Positions 1 to 5,243 of a stretch of DNA of 5,243 bases are shown piece after piece. The DNA comes from Terriglobales bacterium. Its GTDB lineage: Bacteria > Acidobacteriota > Terriglobia > Terriglobales > Gp1-AA117. The position numbers and the translations under genes were made by a program. The DNA lies in the NCBI GenBank assembly GCA_030150795.1, contig JASLFF010000087.1:1-5243 (forward strand), given 5' to 3'. The stretch's first letter is position 1. The number at the start of each line of letters is the position of its first letter. The notes under the pieces are model-generated. The model worked only from the letters and a program-made list of their open reading frames with translations. It was not told the DNA's origin and ran no database searches.

Positions 1-720
1 TCGACCGACTATCCGCCAGACCGCACCATCTTTCCGCACACGGAGCAATCGTATAACCATACATTTCCGCTGCGTATTGCATTTTTCTGCGTAACCGAGC
101 CGCAGGCGGGCGGAGAAACTCCGATCGCCGACACGCGCCGCGTGTTTCAGCGCCTTCGTCCGGAGACGCGGGAGCGCTTTGAGCAGCTTGGTTATCTCTA
201 TGTCCGCAATTTCGGCAGTGGCGTGGGGCTTTCATGGCAGGAAGCATTTCAAACCCACGATCCAAAAGAAGTGGAGAAACACTGCCGGAATAGCTTTATC
301 GATTTTGAGTGGCTGCCTGCCGGCGGTCTGCGCACCCGCCAACTCCGCCCGGTGGTGGCACAACATCCCTCGGGAGCCTTGGCGTGGTTCAATCATTTGA
401 CCTTCTTTCATGTCTCCACACTGGAATTCGACATTCAGAAGCAGATGCTCGAAAACTTCAGTGAAGATGAGCTGCCCAACAATACTTATTACGGCGATGG
501 TTCAAGAATCGCGCCCGAAGTGATGGAAGAATTGCGAGCCGCCTATCTCGCCGAATTAACTTCATTCCCGTGGCATACCGGCGATGTGCTCTTGCTGGAC
601 AACGTTTTGACCGCTCATGCCCGGTCGCCTTTCATGCCGCCCCGCAAAGTGGTGGTTGCTATGGCCCGTCCCAGCAACTGGGCAGAGTTGGCGGCGCAAC
701 CTCTGGTTTGTTGGATCTAA
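1..720 (+). CDS. TauD/SyrP-like Fe(II)/2-oxoglutarate dioxygenase, 5'-truncated by window edge
   Basis: Frame 1 is open from the first base to TAA at 718-720, giving 239 visible residues, so the gene starts upstream of the window. The TauD/TfdA-type iron site is complete: HTE (His13, Glu15 of the visible protein, bases 37-45) is the HxE/D pair, His206 (616-618, within LTAHARSPF) is the distal histidine, and Arg215 is the likely 2-oxoglutarate ligand. The visible part aligns almost gaplessly with residues 118 onward of the dioxygenase encoded at 800-1882, with about half the residues identical by eye, so roughly 115 N-terminal residues are missing. HxE rather than HxD is shared with SyrP-like hydroxylases, which hydroxylate the beta carbon of amino acids tethered to NRPS carrier proteins. 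An NRPS gene follows in the same direction, so a tailoring role is likely. The substrate is inferred, not shown. An internal ATG at 142 would remove HTE and is not the start. Confidence 0.9.
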   Translation, partial: STDYPPDRTIFPHTEQSYNHTFPLRIAFFCVTEPQAGGETPIADTRRVFQRLRPETRERFEQLGYLYVRNFGSGVGLSWQEAFQTHDPKEVEKHCRNSFIDFEWLPAGGLRTRQLRPVVAQHPSGALAWFNHLTFFHVSTLEFDIQKQMLENFSEDELPNNTYYGDGSRIAPEVMEELRAAYLAELTSFPWHTGDVLLLDNVLTAHARSPFMPPRKVVVAMARPSNWAELAAQPLVCWI

Positions 721-765
721 AGAACTGTAAACCGCCTGTTCATCCCACTGTTACGAACCGACCCA

Positions 766-785
766 TCGCTTATCAGCGAAAGGAG
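766..785 (+). promoter_or_regulatory. Ribosome binding site with small upstream hairpin, before the second dioxygenase gene
   Basis: AGGAG at 781-785 is the only good Shine-Dalgarno match before the ATG at 800, and it supports that start, although the 14-base spacing is longer than usual. Directly upstream, TCGCT (766-770) and AGCGA (775-779) can pair as a five-base-pair stem with a TATC loop, abutting the purine tract. The stem is short and may be chance. If it forms, it would sit beside the ribosome site rather than cover it. No convincing promoter is visible in the 79-base gap at 721-799, which fits co-transcription with the upstream gene. Confidence 0.5.
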
Positions 786-799
786 TCACGAAACAATTT

Positions 800-1882
800 A
801 TGACAATAGAAATTGAAAAATCCGGCGCCAGACTCGGCTCTTTCCCCTCGCGGAAGAAGGTAACGATCAACTCGAACGATATTGTCACTTCCCGTTATCT
901 GGATTCTTACAGCCGTTTCCCTTTGGTATTCGAGCCCAAACTAGCGTGTCCAGACCTGGCGGGATGGATTTCCGGCCAGCAGGAATCTGTCCGCGAGCAG
1001 CTTCGCCGTCACGGGGCGATTCTGTTCCAAGGTTTTAACATCGACTCACCCGCCGCATTCAGGGCTTGCGTCGAGGCTCTCTCGCCCGAGTTGCTGAACT
1101 ACACCGAACGGGCGGCCCCACGAAAGGAAGTCGAAGGCCGTGTTTACACATCCACTGAATATCCGGCGGACCAATGCATTCCGCTGCACCATGAGATGTC
1201 CTATTCCCATATGTGGCCGCTCAAGATTTGGTTTTACTGCGACTTGGCCGCGGCCACCGGCGGGTGCACTCCCATCGCGGATGATCGCAAGATCTTTAGC
1301 ATGATTTCCCCGAGCATTCGCGAGCAATTCCTCGAAAAGAAAGTGATGTACGTGCGCAATTTCGGGGAAGGCGTGGACCTGCCGTGGACAGATGTTTTTC
1401 AGACCGATGACCGCGGTACAGTGGAAAAGTATTGCGAATCCACCGGCATTGAGTTCGAATGGCGCTCTCACAACCGTTTACGGACCCGCCAGGTACGCCA
1501 GGCGGTGGTGACGCATCCGGAGACCGGCGACCTTGTCTGGTTCAACCACGCACACATGTTTCATGTGTCTAATCTGGAGCCCGACGTGCGCCGCGCGCTG
1601 TTGAGCGAATTTCAGGATGACGAACTTCCGCGCAATGCTTTCTTCGGAGATGGAGCACCCATTCCCGATGAGGTCCTGGAAGAAATCCGACATACTTATT
1701 CCAATGCGTCCGTACGCTTTCCCTGGCGCAAGGGCGATGTGCTGCTGGTGGACAATATTCTTGCCTCCCATGGCCGTGATCCGTTTACCGGAGAGCGGCG
1801 AACCCTGGTAGCGATGGCTGAAATGTATACCAATCCTGACCTGGCCCTGGAAGCTTCCGTAAACGCGATTGCACTCGGCTGA
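800..1882 (+). CDS. TauD/SyrP-like Fe(II)/2-oxoglutarate dioxygenase (putative amino-acid beta-hydroxylase), complete
   Basis: This 360-residue protein has the usual length of a TauD/SyrP-like dioxygenase. The N-terminal third carries the typical HGAILFQGF strand. The iron ligands are His130 and Glu132 (in PLHHEMSY, bases 1187-1195) and His324 (in ILASHGRDPF, 1769-1771), with Arg333 or Arg334 as the likely 2-oxoglutarate-binding arginine. A hydrophobic strand with GDVLLVDN precedes the distal histidine, as the family expects. In SyrP-type enzymes the reaction is beta-hydroxylation of a carrier-bound amino acid, commonly aspartate, using O2 and 2-oxoglutarate in the cytoplasm. The glutamate-type adenylation domain 54 bases downstream suggests a glutamyl-thioester substrate here, by inference. 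The ATG at 800 has AGGAG at 781-785. The protein is a clear paralogue of the upstream dioxygenase, but the two differ beside the iron ligands (HHE here, HTE there) and at the C terminus, so they may differ in stereochemistry or target. A free amino-acid or small-molecule substrate cannot be excluded. Confidence 0.93.
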   Translation: MTIEIEKSGARLGSFPSRKKVTINSNDIVTSRYLDSYSRFPLVFEPKLACPDLAGWISGQQESVREQLRRHGAILFQGFNIDSPAAFRACVEALSPELLNYTERAAPRKEVEGRVYTSTEYPADQCIPLHHEMSYSHMWPLKIWFYCDLAAATGGCTPIADDRKIFSMISPSIREQFLEKKVMYVRNFGEGVDLPWTDVFQTDDRGTVEKYCESTGIEFEWRSHNRLRTRQVRQAVVTHPETGDLVWFNHAHMFHVSNLEPDVRRALLSEFQDDELPRNAFFGDGAPIPDEVLEEIRHTYSNASVRFPWRKGDVLLVDNILASHGRDPFTGERRTLVAMAEMYTNPDLALEASVNAIALG

Positions 1883-1936
1883 GCGCACAATTCTCAAAAG
1901 AAAAAGTTCTCCAAGAGAAAGTAAAGATAAAAGCAA
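1883..1936 (+). other. Short A-rich spacer between second dioxygenase gene and NRPS gene
   Basis: This 54-base gap is strongly A-rich, unlike the surrounding coding sequence. It holds only a five-base-pair TTCTC/GAGAA potential hairpin (1907-1919) and weak purine tracts before the NRPS start. There is no T-run to make a terminator and no convincing promoter. An unstructured A-rich leader can favour ribosome binding where the Shine-Dalgarno is weak, which may be the case here. Confidence 0.4.
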
Positions 1937-4900
1937 ATGACTACATCACCATCATCTCTGCAAGGTTTTCATCTCTCCCTTCAGCAGAAAGAGCTCTGGC
2001 CACAGCAGAAACAAGGATTGCTGTCTCACGCCCAATGTGTGCTTCGGCTCGATGGCCCGCTGGATGCGCAACGGCTCAAGAGCTCCTTGCGCCAGATCGT
2101 GGGCCGTTACGAAGTTTTACGCACCGGGTTTGTGTCCCTGCCGGGAATGGAACTACCGCTGCAAGTGATCGCCGAAGCGGACGATCTGGAGTTTCAAATT
2201 GCTCCCGCTGGAACATTGAATGGCGGCGATTGGGAAACTGCCCTGGCGGATGTGCTTGCGGGCGAGCGCTCGGCCCCATTGAAACTCGAGCAGGGGCCGT
2301 TTGCGCGGTTTCTACTGATCCCCGTCCTGCCTGGACGCCATTTTCTTGTGGTGACATTGCTTTCATTGTGCGCCGATTCAGTCACCCTGAAGCAGCTCGC
2401 CTCCGAAATAGTGAAAAGCTATGCGGTCGGCGCTGGGACGGAGCCGGCGGGAGATCCCATTCAGTATGTGGATTTCTCCGAGTGGCAGGCGGAAATGCTC
2501 TTGAGCGATGAAGGCAAGGATGGGCGTGCGTTCTGGGAAAATCTAATGGCGGAGAGCGCTATTTTGCCGACGCTTCCACAGGAAGGCCAAAGCAGCGCAG
2601 TGGCCCGCGAGCGCAAGATCGTGGCCTCGCTTGATGCAGCGACGGTGAAAAATCTGGAGGCAGCCGTCCGGACTCGGCAAAGCTCTCTCGAAATGCTGCT
2701 GCTGACCGCGTGGCAAACCCTGCTGGCAAGGCTCACTGGTGAGAAGCGCGTCACCGTGCATTGCTGGTATGACGGCCGCCGTATCGAGCAACTCAGGAGT
2801 GCCATGGGATTGCTCGAACGGTATCTGCCCATTCCGTTCGACTATCAACCGGAAATCACGGTAGAAGAAGCTTTGCGGAATACCGCTGAACGTTATGAGA
2901 TCACCAGGTTGATGCAGGATTCATTCCCGGTCGATTTCAAGACGGAGACCGGCAGTGAATTGTCCATCGCCTTCCGCTTTGACCGGTGGCCGGCATCGGA
3001 ATCGGCAGGCGATATCTCCTGCCGCCTGGAGCACCTGCTTGTGCTCAATCATCCCGCACGGCTGACCTTGTCAGGCATTCTGCGGGAAAACGGAACCCTG
3101 CAAATCGAATTTGAATATATTCAAGGCGCATGGAGCAGCGAGTCCCTGCAGAGGCTAGGCGACGAACTTCACACTCTCCTCAGTGCCGCGGCAGCATCGC
3201 TCGAAGCGCGGATCGGGGAACTCCCGGTTTTATCCGCAGATGAGCGGCAACGCATACTCGGGGACTGGGTTGCAACCGGAGCGGATTACAGCCTTGATCA
3301 AGCATGGCCGGAACTCTTCGAGGCGCAAGCGTCATTGACTCCACAGGACGAGGCGCTGGTCGCGGGTGAAGAGCGTTTACGATTCTCTGAATTGAATGAA
3401 CGCGCCAACCGCCTTGCTCACTATCTGCAAGGTAAGCATGTCGGCGCCGATACGCCGGTCGTGGTGTGCCTGGAGCGCTCCGCGGATCTCATCGTGGCCC
3501 TCCTGGCAGTAATCAAAGCCGGCGGAGCGTATGTGCCTATCGAACCAGGACACCCGGCTGAAAGAACAGCGTGCATTCTCTCCGATTGCCAGCCGGCCAT
3601 CGTTTTAACCCGGGCTTCTTTTGTCCAGCAGTTTACGGGCACCAGCGCGGAATTGATATGCGTTGACACAGATGCGGCGGCGATCGCGACCTCGTCCCAG
3701 GAAAACCCGGTGCGTGAGATTTGTGGCTCCAATCTGGCTTACATTCTCTATACATCGGGATCCACGGGCGCGCCCAAAGGGGTGATGGTTCAGCATCGCT
3801 CGTTGTCCAATCTTTTTGTCGCATTGCGTGAAACGATTTATAGCTCTTTGGCCGGCGCCTTACGTGTAGGACTGAACGCCACGCTCGCATTCGATGGGTC
3901 CGTGAAGCAGTTCATTCAATTGGCAAACGGACACACATTGTACTTGGTCCCGGATTCCGTAAGGACGAGCCCTCCTGAGTTGCTTGCGTATGCAAATGCC
4001 AACCATCTTGATGTTCTGGATTGCACTCCGACTCTTTTGCGACATCTGCTTGCCGAAGGGCTGAACAACCATCGCGACCACCCGCTAAAACTCGTTCTGG
4101 TAGGCGGAGAAGCGTTGGAGAACTCCGATTGGCGCGTGCTGGCCGCCAACTGGCAAACACGTTTCGTGAACGTCTATGGTCCCACTGAATGCACGGTTGA
4201 TACCACGTCCTGCTTCGTGGATGATTCGGAATTCGCCAGCCTGGGCGTGCCATTGCCGAATGTGCGGACTTATGTGCTTGACCAGGGCTTGCAGCCGGTT
4301 CCCGCCGGAGTGGCTGGAGAACTGTACATTGGCGGTGCAGGAGTGGCCCGCGGATACAGCAACCAACCAGGGCTGACGGCTGAACGATTTATGCCTGACC
4401 CGTTTGGCAATGAGCCTGGAGCCCGTCTATATCGCACAGGGGACCGCGTGCGCTGGGAAGCCAATGGTCAACTGAAGTATCTGGGTCGCATTGACCGGCA
4501 GATAAAATTGCGCGGCTTCCGCATCGAACTTGGGGAAATCGAGGCGTCGCTTGCTCAGCATGAAGGCGTGCGCCAGGCCGTGGCGACCGTGTACGAAGAA
4601 AAGGCAGGCGACCCACGGCTGGTGGCTTATGTGGTTTCCGAGACGGGTCGCCGCGTGGAAGGGCCGGTCTACACGTTGCCCAATGGCCTTGGGATCGCAC
4701 ACCAGAACAAGAATGAAACCGATTATTTGTATCGCGAAATATTCCAACAGGAGTTATACGTACGCAAAAATATTTTCATCGCTGAAGATGCTGTCATCTT
4801 CGACGTCGGCGCGAACATCGGAATGTTCACTCTGTTTGCCGGCGAGCGCTGTCCGCGCGGGCGCATTTATGCCTTTGAGCCCATCGCTCCCATCTTCGAG

Positions 4901-5243
4901 TGCCTGCGGCGCAATGCCGCGTTGAGTGATGCCCAAGTAAAACTGTTTCCCATTGGGCTGGCGGAAACGGAGAAGACCAGCCAATTTACCTACTATTCGC
5001 GCTATTCGATGATGTCCGGATTGACGGATTATGCGGACAGCGCCGGCGAAGTCGAAGTAATCAAACGCTACTTAAGCAATGATCAGAAGAGCGGCTCCAC
5101 GGAGGCTGCGGCCCTGCTGGCTGAAGCCGATGAACTGCTGGAGGGGCGTTTTGAGGCTAAAAAGCTTGAAGCGGCTTTGCGCCGGCTTTCGGATATTATC
5201 CGAGAAGAAAGCGTCGAGCGCATTGACCTGCTCAAGATTGACG
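1937..5243 (+). CDS. Non-ribosomal peptide synthetase, N-terminal part: degenerate C - A interrupted by FkbM methyltransferase (3' end outside window)
   Basis: The frame from ATG 1937 is open to the right edge (1102 complete codons). An in-frame TAA at 1928-1930 makes 1937 the earliest possible ATG, and the C1 motif begins about ten residues in, so no docking or loading domain precedes it. The Shine-Dalgarno is poor: only a purine-rich AAGAGAAAG at 1913-1921. Domains in order are a condensation-type domain (about residues 11-427) with its catalytic motif lost, an adenylation domain (about 440-900) with A1-A8 intact, and an FkbM-type methyltransferase (from about 905) inserted after A8. A9, A10 (with the last specificity lysine), the carrier domain and any further modules lie beyond the window. 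The enzyme should activate an amino acid as its adenylate, load it on a phosphopantetheine arm and methylate it. The specificity residues point to glutamate. The two dioxygenase genes just upstream probably modify the same tethered residue. Confidence 0.95.
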   Translation, partial: MTTSPSSLQGFHLSLQQKELWPQQKQGLLSHAQCVLRLDGPLDAQRLKSSLRQIVGRYEVLRTGFVSLPGMELPLQVIAEADDLEFQIAPAGTLNGGDWETALADVLAGERSAPLKLEQGPFARFLLIPVLPGRHFLVVTLLSLCADSVTLKQLASEIVKSYAVGAGTEPAGDPIQYVDFSEWQAEMLLSDEGKDGRAFWENLMAESAILPTLPQEGQSSAVARERKIVASLDAATVKNLEAAVRTRQSSLEMLLLTAWQTLLARLTGEKRVTVHCWYDGRRIEQLRSAMGLLERYLPIPFDYQPEITVEEALRNTAERYEITRLMQDSFPVDFKTETGSELSIAFRFDRWPASESAGDISCRLEHLLVLNHPARLTLSGILRENGTLQIEFEYIQGAWSSESLQRLGDELHTLLSAAAASLEARIGELPVLSADERQRILGDWVATGADYSLDQAWPELFEAQASLTPQDEALVAGEERLRFSELNERANRLAHYLQGKHVGADTPVVVCLERSADLIVALLAVIKAGGAYVPIEPGHPAERTACILSDCQPAIVLTRASFVQQFTGTSAELICVDTDAAAIATSSQENPVREICGSNLAYILYTSGSTGAPKGVMVQHRSLSNLFVALRETIYSSLAGALRVGLNATLAFDGSVKQFIQLANGHTLYLVPDSVRTSPPELLAYANANHLDVLDCTPTLLRHLLAEGLNNHRDHPLKLVLVGGEALENSDWRVLAANWQTRFVNVYGPTECTVDTTSCFVDDSEFASLGVPLPNVRTYVLDQGLQPVPAGVAGELYIGGAGVARGYSNQPGLTAERFMPDPFGNEPGARLYRTGDRVRWEANGQLKYLGRIDRQIKLRGFRIELGEIEASLAQHEGVRQAVATVYEEKAGDPRLVAYVVSETGRRVEGPVYTLPNGLGIAHQNKNETDYLYREIFQQELYVRKNIFIAEDAVIFDVGANIGMFTLFAGERCPRGRIYAFEPIAPIFECLRRNAALSDAQVKLFPIGLAETEKTSQFTYYSRYSMMSGLTDYADSAGEVEVIKRYLSNDQKSGSTEAAALLAEADELLEGRFEAKKLEAALRRLSDIIREESVERIDLLKID
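1967..3217 (+). other. Condensation-type domain with degenerate HHxxxDG motif
   Basis: Residues about 11-427 of the NRPS. The C1 region is recognisable as LSLQQKELW (residues 13-21) and C2 as RYEVLRTGF (57-65). A DFSEWQAEML segment resembles the usual DFxxWQ stretch. At C3 the normal HHxxxDG is LSLCADS (residues 142-148, bases 2360-2380): both histidines are gone (Leu142, Ser143), Asp147 remains and the glycycle position is Ser148, where glycine is expected. The second histidine is generally required for peptide-bond formation, so ordinary condensation activity is doubtful. The rest of the domain is full length and in frame, so it looks maintained rather than decaying. Similar LCAD-type C domains are known to me in other bacterial NRPSs. 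Possible roles are a scaffold that recruits tailoring enzymes or an inactive starter C domain. Confidence 0.85.
3254..4636 (+). other. Adenylation domain, predicted glutamate-specific, A1-A8 present
   Basis: Residues about 440-900 of the NRPS. Motifs seen are A1 LRFSEL (481-486), A2 KAGGAYVPIE (527-536), A3 P-loop YTSGSTGAPKG (605-615), A4 FDGSV (652-656), A5 NVYGPTE (745-751), A6 GELYIGGAGVARGY (794-807), A7 YRTGD (832-836) and A8 GRIDRQIKLRGFRIELGEIE (850-869). Aligned by hand to GrsA, the specificity residues are Asp653, Gly654, Lys657, Asp695, Leu721, Gly723, Val746, Val754 and Asp755, reading DGKDLGVVD. The published Glu code from surfactin-type synthetases is DAKDLGVVDK, so eight of the nine readable positions match and only position 236 differs (Ala to Gly). 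Lys239 is the residue expected to face the side-chain carboxylate; the Gln code has Gln there. The tenth residue (Lys of A10) lies past the window. Activity should be ATP-dependent glutamyl-adenylate formation. Confidence 0.88.
4649..5243 (+). other. FkbM-type SAM-dependent methyltransferase domain inserted in the adenylation domain (incomplete)
   Basis: After LVAYVV (ending at residue 900) the sequence leaves the adenylation fold before A9. Motif I of a class I methyltransferase is DVGANIGMFT, starting at Asp956 (bases 4802 onward). YAFEPIAPIFECLRRNA follows, with Glu981 placed to bind the SAM ribose, as in the FkbM family. A charged, probably helical stretch (about residues 1032-1095) precedes ERIDLLKID, where the window ends; FkbM proteins normally continue with an acidic-glycine motif there. 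FkbM itself is an O-methyltransferase of a macrolide pathway, so O-methylation is favoured over N-methylation, which in NRPSs usually uses a different methyltransferase family. The acceptor could be a hydroxyl installed by the upstream dioxygenases or a side-chain carboxylate; the sequence does not decide between them. Confidence 0.88.

Noticed and set aside
142..720. Start of the first dioxygenase gene at the internal ATG 142
   Set aside because: The same frame is open back to base 1 and encodes the HxE iron ligands and conserved sequence matching the paralogue, so the gene is cut by the window edge.
570..803. Open frame ending in a TGA that overlaps the ATG of the second dioxygenase (ATGA), mimicking translational coupling
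   Set aside because: It lies mostly inside the first dioxygenase gene in another frame, its protein has no recognisable features, and the AGGAG site explains initiation at 800.
1907..1919. Possible intrinsic terminator between the second dioxygenase and the NRPS (TTCTC/GAGAA)
   Set aside because: The stem is only five AT-rich-to-mixed pairs and no T-run follows; the downstream bases are A-rich, so it does not look like a terminator.
1046..1936. Minus-strand open frames of 141 and 152 residues opposite the second dioxygenase
   Set aside because: Their translations show no known motifs and the opposite strand encodes a complete enzyme with all catalytic residues.
2360..2380. Loss of HHxxxDG caused by a frameshift or sequencing error
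   Set aside because: The flanking sequence stays in the correct condensation-domain frame on both sides, Asp147 aligns with the motif Asp, and no nearby frame restores HHxxxDG.
2035..2511. 158-residue + strand open frame inside the NRPS
   Set aside because: It is an alternative frame of the condensation domain; the in-register frame carries the real C1, C2 and DFSEWQ segments.
3421..4747. Several overlapping minus-strand open frames of 64-113 residues
   Set aside because: They lie opposite the adenylation and methyltransferase coding region, show no domain motifs, and are typical shadows of moderately GC-rich coding sequence.

Overview
The window is a piece of a bacterial secondary-metabolite cluster. 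Everything is on the + strand, densely packed, and cut at both ends. It holds the 3' part of one TauD/SyrP-type non-heme iron dioxygenase gene (1-720), a complete second paralogous dioxygenase gene (800-1882), and the 5' part of a large non-ribosomal peptide synthetase (NRPS) gene (1937 to the right edge, 1102 codons visible, no stop). Spacers are 79 and 54 bases, so the three genes look like one transcription unit. There is no RNA gene, mobile element, CRISPR array or gene-free stretch over 300 bases.

The NRPS starts directly with a condensation-type domain that keeps the early C1/C2 motifs but has lost the catalytic HHxxxDG motif (it reads LSLCADS). An adenylation domain with intact A1-A8 motifs follows. 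Its readable specificity residues (D,G,K,D,L,G,V,V,D) are one change away from the classic glutamate code. The adenylation domain is interrupted after A8 by an FkbM-type SAM methyltransferase domain with a clear DVGANIG motif. The window ends inside that domain, so A9/A10, the carrier domain and any later modules are not visible.

Read together, the genes suggest a glutamate-activating module whose residue is hydroxylated on the carrier protein by one or both dioxygenases and then O-methylated by the embedded methyltransferase. The degenerate condensation domain could be a non-catalytic platform that recruits the hydroxylases, as proposed for interface domains in siderophore NRPSs. This combination (two SyrP-like hydroxylases, a dead-looking C domain, a Glu-type A domain, an inserted FkbM methyltransferase) is the most interesting content here. 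The product and the functional links are inference.

Taxonomy is uncertain. Base composition is moderately GC-rich, and the LCAD-type condensation domain with the FkbM insertion recalls, from memory, NRPSs of cyanobacteria and other metabolite-rich or uncultured bacteria. Nothing in the window fixes the phylum.
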